Notes: generated by a model not told the origin, from the letters alone. 64,000 nt of DNA from UBA7803 sp040219935 (GCA_040219935.1 JAVJUA010000034.1:158800-222799); one strand, 5' to 3'; counted from the first letter of the stretch, positions 1 through 8,906 are shown. Program-made: numbers and translations.

Positions 1-79
1 CGGCGAAGCGCAGCGGAAACTGCCGCCAGTAGCGCCATACGAAGGCGAACACCTGCAGGAACTCGACGCGCTCGTTCAT
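1..79 (-). CDS. 5' end of a probable ABC exporter (partial)
   Basis: Only the first 26 codons are inside the window; the reading frame runs off the left edge. The start is the ATG at 79-77 on the minus strand. The visible N-terminus is a short charged stretch followed by an aromatic/hydrophobic segment (FVWRYWRQFP), the style seen at the cytoplasmic N-terminus of fused membrane/ATPase exporters just before transmembrane helix 1. This is an inference from a short fragment. A CRP/FNR-like dyad and a possible -10 (TATACG, minus strand, 162-157) lie upstream in the divergent intergenic region. Confidence 0.45.
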   Translation of the reverse strand, partial: MNERVEFLQVFAFVWRYWRQFPLRFA

Positions 80-182
80 TTTTGGCTGATCGGAGGGGCG
101 GCTGTCGATTGTCTCCCATTCCCGGGCCGCCGGACCACCCCGCACCGTCGGCGCCGCGTATAGACCCCGTTCACGCGCGTGT

Positions 183-198
183 TGTGATGTAAATCACG
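183..198. promoter_or_regulatory. CRP/FNR-family operator-like dyad
   Basis: TGTGATGTAAATCACG matches the CRP half-sites TGTGA-N6-TCAC(A) with one mismatch, and also contains the FNR/Anr core TGAT-N4-ATCA. Its centre (190.5) lies about 40 bp upstream of the start site expected from the minus-strand hexamer TATACG at 162-157, a class II activator position for the leftward gene. It could also serve the rightward lipoprotein gene. The dyad is seen directly; the identity of the regulator is inferred. Confidence 0.5.
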
Positions 199-345
199 GC
201 GCGAAATTCCTCTTACAAAACTGCCAAGAAGGTCACGGGCCGAATTTTTCAGGTCCATAGACTCCTGCTCCGATTGGGGCGGCGAGCGGGGGCTCGCCAA
301 TCAGGGATTGATACCCCGGAAGCATGAACCGGAGAAGGATTTCTC

Positions 346-2436
346 ATGGCTGTGTTTGCGGCTCGTCGAACTTTCGGAATGCTGGTGTGCGTGACCGCGC
401 TGTCGGCGTGCTCGGGCAGCTCGGGTACCGTCGATGGCGGGGACGACGCGCCTGACGGCAGCCTGCTGCGGCTGAGCGGCAGCGTCGGCGACGGCCCGGT
501 GGTGGGTGCCGACATCGTCGTCACCGATGCCAATGGCCAACGCCTGGACGCTGCGGAGAGCGACGCCTTTGCCAGCTACCGCCTCACCCTGCCGAGCGAC
601 AGCGCCCTGCCGGTGCGCATCACGGCTTCCGGCGGCACCGACCTGGTCACCGGCCGGCCCCTGGACTTCACGCTGCACGCTGCCGCTCTGGAGACCGGAT
701 CGATCACGGTCAACCTGTCACCGCTGACCACCGTGGCCGTGCTGGCCGCCGAGTGCGCGGGCGGCGTCACCACGCAGCGTCTGGAGCAGGCCTGGGAGCG
801 CGTGCACGCGTCGCTCGGCATGGGCCTCGACCGGTCCCTGATGAACGACCCGATGCGAGAGGCGGTGACCCAGGCCAACGTCGAGTCGGTGGTGCTGTTC
901 AACGAAGCGCTGGGCGAAGCCGTGCGCCGCACGGTGGCGGCGCTGGCCCCCACCACGGCTGCCATGGACGGCGATGGCCTGCTGCGGCATCTGGCCTGCG
1001 ACCTGATGGGTGCGGCCGTGCTGCGTGACGGCGATGCCGTGGATCGCCGTGCCGTGACGGCGTTCAAGGCGGCCGAACTCGGGGTGCGTCTGGAGACCCT
1101 GGCCGGGCGTCTGGAAGTGGACGGCACGTCGGCCGTGGCACGCATGGACGAGTCGATCCGCACCATCATGCCTGACTTCGCCGCGCCGTCGGTGGCCGGC
1201 GTGCCGGTAACCGATCAGGCCCGGCTGCAGGCCGTGGCGGTCGCTTCGCTGCTGCGCGTGCCGGTGGCCGATGCCGGATTGCAGCCGGTCGCCGATCTGC
1301 TTTCGTCGTCGTCGGCTCAGGTGCTGCGCAGCAGCCTCGACGTGGGCCTCGGGTCTCGGACCCTGTTGGATCTGCAGGGGCTGCCCGGGACGCTGGCGCT
1401 GGCCGATGAGACCGTGCTCGACGACCTCGAAAGCCGCCGCGCCAGCCAGGCCGATGCGGCGCCGCCGACCCTGGCCCTCGGTGCCGATCCGGCGGTGGTG
1501 ACCGCTGGGGCGTCGTCCCGCCTGTCCTGGGCCAGCCGCGGTGCGGAGCGATGCGTCGCTACCGGCGCCTGGCAAGGCGTGCAGGGTCTGGAAGGCGTGT
1601 TCGACACCGGCGCCCTGCAGCGGGCAGGCGTCTACGCACTGCACTGCACGGGCCTGGGCGGTGTCACCGCCCGCTCGGTGACCGTAGCCGTCGAGGACGC
1701 GCCTACGCCGCAACCAGAGCCCGTGCCGCAACCAGAGCCCACGCCGCAACCAGAGCCCACGCCGCAACCAGAGCCCGTGCCGCAACCAGAGCCCGTGCCG
1801 CAACCAGAGCCGACGCCACCGCCCGTTCCCGCACCGGAGCCGACGCCGGAGCCCACGCCGGAGCCCACGCCGGAGCCTACGCCCGAGCCGACGCCCGAGC
1901 CGACGCCCGAGCCGGTCCCGCCGCCACCGCCGCCGCCGCCGCCGCCGGCGCCCACGGTGCAGCTCACGGCGGCGAACCCGGTGGTTGCCCGCGGTGGCAG
2001 CACCACCCTCAACTGGTCGTCGACGGCGGCCACGAGCTGCAGCGCCAGCGGCGGCTGGAGCGGCGGCCGGGCCGTCACCGGCAGCCAGAGCGTGGGTCCG
2101 ATTCAGGCCCGCACCACCTACAGCCTCAGCTGCAGCGGCAGCGGCGGCAGCGCGGTGGCCATGATCTCGGTCGCCGTGAACGATTCGGTGACGCTGAACT
2201 GGCAGCCGCCCACCCAGAACGTGGACGGCAGCCCGCTCACCGATCTGGCCGGCTACCGCATCTACTACGGCCTCACCAGCCGCGGCTACACCGAGACGGT
2301 GGCCATCAGCGCGGCGGCGGGCACCCGCTACGATCTGGTGCTGCCCTCCGGACAGTACTACTTCGCCATGACCTCTCTGGACGCTCAGGGCAACGAGAGC
2401 GCTTACTCCAACGAGGTCATCAGGGTCGTCAACTGA
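346..2436 (+). CDS. Proline-repeat lipoprotein with Ig-like and fibronectin-like domains
   Basis: This is a 696-residue predicted outer-membrane or surface lipoprotein. A basic N-terminus and hydrophobic core end in a lipobox (LSAC, Cys about residue 22). Residues ~45-130 resemble a carboxypeptidase-regulatory-like beta domain, and residues ~130-370 form an alanine-rich, probably helical region. A first Ig-like Cys-containing module (~375-450) is followed by a long PQPEPx/PEPT/poly-Pro stalk (~455-535), a second Ig-like module (~538-620, paired Cys in SCSASG and SLSCSG) and a C-terminal fibronectin III-like module with the WQPPTQNVDG and GYRIYYG signatures. No catalytic motif is seen. The domain style suggests a stalked adhesin or surface-binding protein, but the function is unknown. 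It stands alone as a transcription unit. Confidence 0.7.
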   Translation: MAVFAARRTFGMLVCVTALSACSGSSGTVDGGDDAPDGSLLRLSGSVGDGPVVGADIVVTDANGQRLDAAESDAFASYRLTLPSDSALPVRITASGGTDLVTGRPLDFTLHAAALETGSITVNLSPLTTVAVLAAECAGGVTTQRLEQAWERVHASLGMGLDRSLMNDPMREAVTQANVESVVLFNEALGEAVRRTVAALAPTTAAMDGDGLLRHLACDLMGAAVLRDGDAVDRRAVTAFKAAELGVRLETLAGRLEVDGTSAVARMDESIRTIMPDFAAPSVAGVPVTDQARLQAVAVASLLRVPVADAGLQPVADLLSSSSAQVLRSSLDVGLGSRTLLDLQGLPGTLALADETVLDDLESRRASQADAAPPTLALGADPAVVTAGASSRLSWASRGAERCVATGAWQGVQGLEGVFDTGALQRAGVYALHCTGLGGVTARSVTVAVEDAPTPQPEPVPQPEPTPQPEPTPQPEPVPQPEPVPQPEPTPPPVPAPEPTPEPTPEPTPEPTPEPTPEPTPEPVPPPPPPPPPPAPTVQLTAANPVVARGGSTTLNWSSTAATSCSASGGWSGGRAVTGSQSVGPIQARTTYSLSCSGSGGSAVAMISVAVNDSVTLNWQPPTQNVDGSPLTDLAGYRIYYGLTSRGYTETVAISAAAGTRYDLVLPSGQYYFAMTSLDAQGNESAYSNEVIRVVN
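1708..1950 (+). repeat. In-frame proline-rich tandem repeats
   Basis: Six 18-bp units encoding PQPEP(V/T) lie at 1708-1815, then seven 12-bp units encoding PEP(T/V) at 1834-1917, then a CCG-type poly-proline run to about 1950. The units differ mainly at third codon positions and at the V/T position. The block sits inside the lipoprotein gene and would form an extended, rigid stalk; its copy number is likely to vary between strains. Confidence 0.9.
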
Positions 2437-2501
2437 TTGGGCGGCGTGACTTCCGCCCGCGGCGCGGGTAACGTGCCCCGGCCGCAGCAGCCTGGGCACG
2501 C

Positions 2502-3173
2502 ATGAACATCGAGCTGACCGCCGTCGAGGCGCGCATCATCGGCAGCCTCATGGAAAAGTCCGTGGTGACGCCGGAGCAGTATCCGCTGTCGCTCAACGCG
2601 CTGGTCAACGCCTGCAACCAGAAGAGCAGCCGCGAGCCGGTCATGACGCTCGGCGAAGCCGAGGTGCAGGACGCGGTGGACGCGCTGAAGAAGCGCTATC
2701 TGATCCGCGAGAAGTCGGGCTTCGGCAGCCGCGTCGCCAAGTACCACTACCGGCTGGGCAACGACGAGATCGGCGGCTTCCGGCTCACCGACGCGCAGCG
2801 CGCCGTGGTCTGCCTGCTGCTGCTACGGGGACCGCAGACGGCGGGCGAGCTGCGCAGCCGCGCCGGCCGGCTGCACGACTTCGCCGACGTCGGTGAGGTG
2901 GAAGCCACTCTGGCGAGCCTGCGGCAGGGCGAGCACGGTCCGCTGGTGGTCGATCTGGGACGGGAGCCGGGCCGCCGCGAGGCCCGGTTCGCCCATCTGC
3001 TCTCGGGCATCCCGGCGCCGGCAGCCAGTACGACGCCACCGGCCGCGGCGCGGGACGGCCAGGCCGCACCGATCACCACCGACGTCGAAGCGCGTCTGGA
3101 GGCGCTGGAAGCCCGGCTCGACGCCGTGGAGCGCGCCCTGCGGGCGCTGGCACCTGCCGCCACCGATTCCTGA
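2502..3173 (+). CDS. yceH: DUF480/YceH family protein
   Basis: A 223-residue protein of the UPF0502 (YceH) family. The first ~170 residues match the family core: an N-terminal LTAVEARIIGSLMEK segment, the PLSLNALVNACNQKS motif, and a second winged-helix-like half with QRAVVCLLLLRGPQTAGELRSR. The tail adds an Ala/Pro linker and a short C-terminal coiled coil (VEARLEALEARLDAVERAL). The fold is two winged helices; the molecular role is not established. The following ZIP transporter starts 5 bp after the stop, so the two are probably co-transcribed. Confidence 0.9.
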   Translation: MNIELTAVEARIIGSLMEKSVVTPEQYPLSLNALVNACNQKSSREPVMTLGEAEVQDAVDALKKRYLIREKSGFGSRVAKYHYRLGNDEIGGFRLTDAQRAVVCLLLLRGPQTAGELRSRAGRLHDFADVGEVEATLASLRQGEHGPLVVDLGREPGRREARFAHLLSGIPAPAASTTPPAAARDGQAAPITTDVEARLEALEARLDAVERALRALAPAATDS

Positions 3174-3178
3174 CCGCC

Positions 3179-3952
3179 GTGGAGACGCTGCTGAACGCGC
3201 TGCTGGCCAGCTTTGCGGCCGGCCTCGGCACCACGGTCGGCGCGCTGGCCATCTTTTCCGCCAAGAGCCTGAGCTCGCGCACCGAGAACGTGCTGCTGAG
3301 CGGCGCCGCCGGGGTGATGCTGGCCGCGTCCTGCTTCTCGCTGCTGCAGCCCGCCATCGACCTGGGCACCCAGACCCTGGGCGGGCCGGTGCCCGGCGTG
3401 CTGGTGGTGATCGCCGGGCTGATGGCCGGTGGCTACGGGCTGCACCTGCTGCACGACAGCATTCCCCACGAGCATTTCCACAGCGGCCGTGAAGGGCCGT
3501 CCGCCGAGCACGTGCGCCGCATCTGGCTGTTCGTCATCGCCATCTCTCTGCACAACTTTCCGGAAGGCATGGCGGTGGGCGTGGGCTTTGCCCACGGCGA
3601 CTTCACCACCGGGCTGCCGCTGGCGGTGGGCATCGGCCTGCAGAACGTCCCGGAAGGGTTGGCGGTGGCTGTGTCGCTGGCATCTGCCGGCTACGGCCGC
3701 CTGCAGGCCTTTCTCGTTGCCAGCCTGACCGGCCTGGTGGAGCCGGTGGGCGGGCTGGTGGGCGGCTCGGCGGTGTGGCTGGCCCAGGTGCTGCTGGCGC
3801 CCGTTCTGGCCATGGCCGCCGGCGCCATGCTGTTCATCATCAGCGACGAGATCATCCCCGAGACCCACCGCTCGGGACTGCAGCACGTGGCCACCCTGTC
3901 GCTGATGGGCGGCTTCGCGTTGATGCTGCTGCTGGGCGCCGCGCTCGGTTGA
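3179..3952 (+). CDS. ZIP family divalent metal transporter
   Basis: This 257-residue inner-membrane protein starts at GTG 5 bp after the yceH stop. It has about eight hydrophobic segments. The two hallmark metal-binding helices are clear: HNFPEGMAVGVG (~residue 124) and LQNVPEGLAVAVS (~153), with a histidine-containing loop (HLLHDSIPHEHFH) before them. Length and motifs fit the short ZupT/GufA-like ZIP group, which moves zinc, iron or other divalent cations into the cytoplasm. The metal cannot be decided from sequence. An rRNA methyltransferase gene follows 28 bp later. Confidence 0.9.
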   Translation: METLLNALLASFAAGLGTTVGALAIFSAKSLSSRTENVLLSGAAGVMLAASCFSLLQPAIDLGTQTLGGPVPGVLVVIAGLMAGGYGLHLLHDSIPHEHFHSGREGPSAEHVRRIWLFVIAISLHNFPEGMAVGVGFAHGDFTTGLPLAVGIGLQNVPEGLAVAVSLASAGYGRLQAFLVASLTGLVEPVGGLVGGSAVWLAQVLLAPVLAMAAGAMLFIISDEIIPETHRSGLQHVATLSLMGGFALMLLLGAALG

Positions 3953-3980
3953 GGCCGCAGGATCACGGGGGAATGGTGCG

Positions 3981-4949
3981 ATGACGGATGCGGGCAACGA
4001 CGGCGCGCAGATGGTGGCCAACCGGCTGCGCAAGAATGCCAGGCGGCTGCGGCCGTGGCGCCAGCGCCACCAGGTGACCTGCTACCGGCTCTACGACGCC
4101 GATCTGCCGGAGTACGCGGCCGCCGTCGACGTCTACGAGGCCGTGGCCGGCCCCATCTACGCTCACGTTCAGGAGTACCAGGCGCCGAAGCAGATCCCGG
4201 TGGCCGTGACCGAACGGCGTCTCGACCAGCTCTGCGATGCGGTGTGCGCCGTCCTGGAGATTCCGGCAGAGCGGCTCGCTCTGAAGACGCGCGCCCGCGG
4301 CAAGGGCGGCAGCAAGTACGGGCGCATGGACGATCGTGGCGAGTTCGTGCGGGTGCGGGAAGCGCCTGTCACCCTCGAGGTCAACCTGTTCGACTACCTG
4401 GACACGGGCCTGTTTCTCGATCATCGGCCGGTGCGTCGGCGCCTCGGCCGGGAGGCTGCCGGCAAGCGGCTGCTGAATCTGTTCTGCTATACCGGCGCGG
4501 CCACGGTCCATGCCGCGGTTGGCGGCGCCGCAGGCAGCGTCAGCGTCGATCTGTCTGCCACCTATCTGGCCTGGGCGCGGCGCAACCTGGAGCTGAACGG
4601 CGCCGACGCCAACGCCCACCGGCTGGTGCAGGCGGACGTCATGACCTGGCTGGCCGGGCACGGCGACCGCTACGACCTGATCTTCTGCGATCCGCCGACG
4701 TTCTCGAACTCGAAACGTGCCGACGACTTCGACGTCCAGCAGGCGCACGTGCGCCTGCTGGCGCTGGCCGTCGCGCGGCTGGCCCCCGGCGGCCTGCTGT
4801 TCTTCTCCAACAACTTCCGCCGCTTTCGACTGGACGAAGCTGCGGTGGCCGGCTTTGCGTCGGTGCGCGAGATCAGCGCCGACACCGTCGATCCGGACTT
4901 CGCCCGCAACCTCCGCATCCACCGCTGCTGGGAAGTCACGGCGCGCTGA
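3981..4949 (+). CDS. rlmK: Stand-alone RlmK-type 23S rRNA methyltransferase
   Basis: A 322-residue class I SAM-dependent methyltransferase matching only the C-terminal (RlmK) half of E. coli RlmKL, which makes m7G2069 in 23S rRNA. Shared signatures are NRLRKN near the N-terminus, CYRLYDADLPEY, VQEY.APK, LKTR.R.KG, DYLDTGLFLDHR, the SAM loop NLFCYTGAATVHAA, the acidic D in SVDLSATY, and CDPPTFSNSK. The THUMP/RlmL half (m2G2445) is absent: only 28 bp separate this ATG from the previous gene. Either RlmL is encoded elsewhere or this is a split arrangement. Confidence 0.85.
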   Translation: MTDAGNDGAQMVANRLRKNARRLRPWRQRHQVTCYRLYDADLPEYAAAVDVYEAVAGPIYAHVQEYQAPKQIPVAVTERRLDQLCDAVCAVLEIPAERLALKTRARGKGGSKYGRMDDRGEFVRVREAPVTLEVNLFDYLDTGLFLDHRPVRRRLGREAAGKRLLNLFCYTGAATVHAAVGGAAGSVSVDLSATYLAWARRNLELNGADANAHRLVQADVMTWLAGHGDRYDLIFCDPPTFSNSKRADDFDVQQAHVRLLALAVARLAPGGLLFFSNNFRRFRLDEAAVAGFASVREISADTVDPDFARNLRIHRCWEVTAR

Positions 4950-5115
4950 CCCCGCGCGGCTTCGGCGCCGCCGGTCGCCGCCGGCGGTCGCCCCAATTGC
5001 GCCCTGGGGGTTCCATTTCGGCCGCATCCCTTGTATGAATGAGCAGGAGAGGGAACGCCACAGTGGCACCGGCAGCCCGGACAGTGCGTCGCCAGCCACG
5101 GCGAGAGAGGATGAC

Positions 5116-5649
5116 ATGAATGCGGTAGCCCGCTGCGGCCTATGGTTGGGCCTTGGCTTTGTACTGCTGGCATCGTCGAGCAGCGTCTCGGCGGTGGATG
5201 TCGAGCTAGGTCAGCCCGCTCCCGATTTCCTGCTGCCCTCCGTTCATGCCGATCAAATTCCCGTCGCCCTGTCGAACTACCGTGGCAGGGTCGTCTACCT
5301 CGATTTCTGGTCTGCCTGGTGCGTGCCGTGCCGGGAGACCATGCCGGCGCTGGATGCGCTGCGCCGTGACCTTCCCCGCGATGAGTTCGAAGTGATCGCC
5401 GTCAACGTCGATGCCGTGGTGGCCGACGCCAGGCGGTATCTCGAGCAGGTGCCGGTGAGCTACCCGGTGGCGCTCGATGCCAACGGCGCCACAGCGCGCC
5501 GCTACGGCGTGACGACGCTGCCGGCATCGCTGCTCATCGACCGCGAGGGGACGGTACGGCGCGCGGTGCGTGCCACGGCGACCGAGGACGTTCGCGCGCT
5601 GCGAACGGCAGTGTCCAGCTTGATCGAGGGGGACGATATCCAGCAGTAA
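5116..5649 (+). CDS. Secreted TlpA-like thioredoxin-fold protein
   Basis: A 177-residue protein with a signal peptide (hydrophobic core LWLGLGFVLLASS, cleavage after about VSA). The mature part is a TlpA/ResA-type fold: GQPAPDFLLPS entry motif, YRGRVVYLDFWSAWCVPC with the CVPC redox pair (~residues 75-78), and the cis-Pro loop TTLPASLLID. The start at 5116 is chosen because GAGAGAGG lies just upstream and a signal peptide follows directly. It lies 56 bp upstream of the terminal oxidase operon, so a role in cytochrome c maturation or CuA/CuB assembly is plausible but inferred. Confidence 0.85.
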   Translation: MNAVARCGLWLGLGFVLLASSSSVSAVDVELGQPAPDFLLPSVHADQIPVALSNYRGRVVYLDFWSAWCVPCRETMPALDALRRDLPRDEFEVIAVNVDAVVADARRYLEQVPVSYPVALDANGATARRYGVTTLPASLLIDREGTVRRAVRATATEDVRALRTAVSSLIEGDDIQQ

Positions 5650-5705
5650 TCGTCGAGACGGCCCGGGGCGGCGCGCCGGGTGTGAGACCAGGGTGAGGTA
5701 GGAAC

Positions 5706-7106
5706 ATGTGGATTGCGGTAGCCGTCATCGTGCTGGTGCTGGGGTCTGTGCTGTTTCATTTCCTGAGCCCCTGGTACCTGACGGAGCTCGCCTCCAACTG
5801 GAGCACCATCGACGACACCATCACCATCACCTTCTGGGTGACCGGGTTCGTGTTCGTGGCCGTGAATCTGTTCATGGCGTACTCGGTGATCCGCTACCGC
5901 TACGACAAGAATCGCCGCTCCGACTACGAGCCCGAGAACAAGAAGCTGGAATGGTGGCTGACCGGCATCACCACCGTGGGCGTCGCCGCCATGCTGGCCC
6001 CCGGGCTGTGGGTGTGGAACGACTTCGTCAACGTTCCGGAGGACGCGCACGAGGTCGAGGCCGTTGGCCAGCAGTGGCACTGGACCTACCGCTACCCCGG
6101 TGAAGACGGTCAGTTTGGCACCGTGCAGTCGCGGCTCGTCAGCGACGCCAATCCGTTCGGCATGGATCCGGACGATCCGCGCGGCTTCGACGACGTGCTG
6201 GTGGACTCACCGGAGATGCGGCTGCCGCTCGATCGCCCCGTGAAGCTGCTGCTGCGCTCCAAGGACGTGCTGCACAACTTCACGGTCACTCAGTTCCGCG
6301 TGAAGATGGACCTGGTGCCCGGGCTCGTCTCGCACATGTGGCTGACGCCGACCCGCACCGGCCGCTTCGAGGTGCTCTGCGAAGAGCTGTGCGGCATCGG
6401 CCACTTCGCCATGCGCGGTGCCGTGGTGGTGGACACCCAGGAGGACTTCGACGCCTGGCTCGCCGCGCAGCCCACCTATGCCGAGCTGCGGGACATGCCG
6501 GATGGCGATTCGGCCCGCGGTCAACCCCTGTATGCGGTCTGCAGCGCCTGCCATGGCCAGCGCGGCGAGGGCATGGAGGCCATGAACGCGCCCAAGCTCG
6601 CCGGCCAGGAAGCCTGGTACCTGCGGCGTCAGCTCGAAAACTATCGCAGCGGCCGGCGCGGCGCGCACCCCGACGACGAGTACGGCAGGCAGATGGCGCC
6701 CATGGTGGCCACGCTTACCAACGAGCAGGCCATGCGCGACGTCATCGCCTACATCGAGACCTTGCCGGATGAACCCGTGGCGACCACGGTGGCCGGCGAC
6801 GCCGATCGCGGGCGCAAGATCTACCAGGTCTGCGGCGCCTGCCACGGCTGGGACGGCCAGGGCATCCAGGCGGTCAAGGCGCCGCGCCAGGCGGGGTTGC
6901 AGGACTGGTATCTGGTCAGGCAGCTCAACAACTTCAAGGACGGCATACGCGGCGCCCACCGGGACGACATCTACGGTCACCAGATGCGACAGATGGCCAG
7001 CATCCTGGTCAACGACCAGGCGGTGAACGACGTGGTGGCCTACATCAACACGCTTTCCCAGACATCAGGTTCGCAGCTAGCGCAGCGCAGCGGCGGGGAG
7101 GAATAA
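5706..7106 (+). CDS. ctaC: Cytochrome c oxidase subunit II with two fused cytochrome c domains
   Basis: A 466-residue fusion. Two N-terminal transmembrane helices (~1-20 and ~40-65), then a third hydrophobic stretch (~85-105) leading into the CuA cupredoxin domain. The CuA ligands are visible: H in LHNFTVTQFR, and CEELCGIGHFAMR, with the aromatic QQWHWTYRYP entry patch. Two class I cytochrome c modules follow with heme motifs CSACH (~residue 279) and CGACH (~378), each with a distal Met-containing MAPM/MRQM segment. Two c-type domains in series make an internal electron wire into CuA. It is the first gene of the oxidase operon, with subunit I 3 bp downstream. Confidence 0.95.
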   Translation: MWIAVAVIVLVLGSVLFHFLSPWYLTELASNWSTIDDTITITFWVTGFVFVAVNLFMAYSVIRYRYDKNRRSDYEPENKKLEWWLTGITTVGVAAMLAPGLWVWNDFVNVPEDAHEVEAVGQQWHWTYRYPGEDGQFGTVQSRLVSDANPFGMDPDDPRGFDDVLVDSPEMRLPLDRPVKLLLRSKDVLHNFTVTQFRVKMDLVPGLVSHMWLTPTRTGRFEVLCEELCGIGHFAMRGAVVVDTQEDFDAWLAAQPTYAELRDMPDGDSARGQPLYAVCSACHGQRGEGMEAMNAPKLAGQEAWYLRRQLENYRSGRRGAHPDDEYGRQMAPMVATLTNEQAMRDVIAYIETLPDEPVATTVAGDADRGRKIYQVCGACHGWDGQGIQAVKAPRQAGLQDWYLVRQLNNFKDGIRGAHRDDIYGHQMRQMASILVNDQAVNDVVAYINTLSQTSGSQLAQRSGGEE

Positions 7107-7109
7107 GCC

Positions 7110-8906
7110 ATGGCCCAGACCACGCACGATCAGTACCCCCTGGTAGGGCCTCTCGAGATGGAGGAGATGGAGCTCTACCATCCGAAGACCTGGCTCGGTA
7201 AGTACGTCTTCTGCCAGGACGCCAAGGTGATCGCGATCCAGTACTCGATCACGGCCATCGCCATCGGCGTGGTGGCGCTGGGCCTGTCGGTGGTGATGCG
7301 GCTGCAGCTCGGCTTTCCCAACACGTTCTCGTTCATCGACCCGGCGAACTATCTGCAGGCGGTCACCATGCACGGCATGATCATGGTGATCTACCTGCTC
7401 ACGGCACTGTTCCTTGGCGGCTTCGGCAACTACCTGATCCCACTGATGGTGGGCGCCCGGGACATGGTGTTTCCGTACGTCAACATGTTGAGCTTCTGGG
7501 TTTACTTCCTGGCGGTGCTGCTGCTGGTGGCCAGCTTCTTCGTGCCGGGCGGGGCGACCGGCGCCGGCTGGACGCTGTATCCGCCCCAGGCCGTCAGCCC
7601 CGGCACCCCCGGCATCGACGGCGGCATCATGCTCATGCTGCTGTCGCTGATCGTGTTCATCATCGGCTTCACCATGGGCGGCCTGAACTACGTGGTGACC
7701 ATCCTGCAGGCGCGCACCCGGGGCATGACGCTGATGCGCATGCCGCTCACGGTGTGGGGCATCTTCATGGCCACGGTGCTGGCGCTGCTGGCGTTCCCGG
7801 CGCTGCTGGTGAGCTGCATCATGATGCTGCTCGACCGCACGCTCGGCACCAGCTTCTTCATGCCGGCCATGATCTCCCTGGGTGAGCAGACCGAGTACGT
7901 GGGCGGCAGTCCGATTCTCTGGCAGCACCTGTTCTGGTTCTTCGGGCATCCCGAGGTCTACATCGTCGCGCTGCCCGCGTTCGGCATCGTCAGCGACCTG
8001 CTCGCCTGCCATGCCCGCAAGAACATCTTCGGCTACCGGATGATGGTGTGGGCCATCCTCGCCATCGGCGGGCTGTCGTTCATCGTCTGGGCTCACCACA
8101 TGTACGTGAGCGGCATGAACCCCTACTTCGGCTTCTTCTTTGCCACCACGACGCTGATCATCGCCATACCCACCGCGCTCAAGGTCTACAACTGGGTGCT
8201 GACCCTGTGGCGGGGCAACATCCGCCTCACCGTGCCCATGCTGTTCGCCATCGGCTTCATCTTCACGTTCATCAACGGCGGCCTGACCGGGCTGTTCCTT
8301 GGCAACGTGACGGTGGACGTGCCGCTGTCGGATACGTACTTCGTGATCGGCCACTTCCACATGGTGATGGCGGTGTCGCCGATTCTGGTGATCTTCGGCG
8401 CCATCTATCACTGGTACCCCAAGATCACGGGCCGCATGCTGAACGACACGCTGGGCAAGTGGCACTTCTGGGTCACCTTCCTCGGCACCTACGCCATCTA
8501 CTACCCGATGCATTACATCGGCATCGAGGGCGTGCCGCGACGCTACTACGCCTATGGTGACACCGAGTTCATGTCGGCCACGGTGCAGGACGTGAACGTG
8601 TTCATCACCCTGGCGGCGCTGGTGGTGGCGGCCGGGCAGATCCTGTTCTTCTACAACGTCATCCGCAGCTACTTCAACGGCCGCGATGCGGGCCACAACC
8701 CGTGGGAGGCCACCACGCTGGAGTGGCAGACGCAGCATACGCCGCCGCGGCACGGCAACTTCGGCGACGAATTGCCCATCGTTTACCGGTGGGCCTACGA
8801 CTACGGCGTGCCGGGTGCCCGTGACGACTTCATTCCGCAGAACGTGCCGCCGGACGCGTCCGGACTGACCGGCGACCCGAACAGGCATCCGGAGCAGCAC
8901 GCGTGA
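7110..8906 (+). CDS. ctaD: Cytochrome c oxidase subunit I
   Basis: The 598-residue catalytic heme-copper subunit, with twelve or more membrane helices. Visible ligands and signatures: MHGMIMV (low-spin heme His), WFFGHPEVYIVALP (CuB His, crosslinking Tyr, and the Glu of the A1-type D channel), AHHMYVSG (two CuB His) and FVIGHFHMVM (heme a3 and heme a His). The GHPEVY form assigns it to the A1 subfamily. It reduces oxygen to water and pumps protons in the inner membrane. Its stop overlaps the next start (GTGA), indicating translational coupling. Confidence 0.97.
   Translation: MAQTTHDQYPLVGPLEMEEMELYHPKTWLGKYVFCQDAKVIAIQYSITAIAIGVVALGLSVVMRLQLGFPNTFSFIDPANYLQAVTMHGMIMVIYLLTALFLGGFGNYLIPLMVGARDMVFPYVNMLSFWVYFLAVLLLVASFFVPGGATGAGWTLYPPQAVSPGTPGIDGGIMLMLLSLIVFIIGFTMGGLNYVVTILQARTRGMTLMRMPLTVWGIFMATVLALLAFPALLVSCIMMLLDRTLGTSFFMPAMISLGEQTEYVGGSPILWQHLFWFFGHPEVYIVALPAFGIVSDLLACHARKNIFGYRMMVWAILAIGGLSFIVWAHHMYVSGMNPYFGFFFATTTLIIAIPTALKVYNWVLTLWRGNIRLTVPMLFAIGFIFTFINGGLTGLFLGNVTVDVPLSDTYFVIGHFHMVMAVSPILVIFGAIYHWYPKITGRMLNDTLGKWHFWVTFLGTYAIYYPMHYIGIEGVPRRYYAYGDTEFMSATVQDVNVFITLAALVVAAGQILFFYNVIRSYFNGRDAGHNPWEATTLEWQTQHTPPRHGNFGDELPIVYRWAYDYGVPGARDDFIPQNVPPDASGLTGDPNRHPEQHA

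Noticed and set aside
1708..1950. Regular repeats that might suggest a CRISPR-like array
   Set aside because: The units are 12 and 18 bp, contiguous without unique spacers, and in frame within a protein gene.
718..2499. Long minus-strand open frame opposite the lipoprotein gene
   Set aside because: Low-complexity Arg/Gly/His product without a ribosome site; a by-product of very high GC and the repeats on the other strand.
7077..8900. Long minus-strand open frame opposite ctaD
   Set aside because: His/Gln/Arg-rich product with no fold or motif; the plus strand encodes an unambiguous oxidase subunit I.
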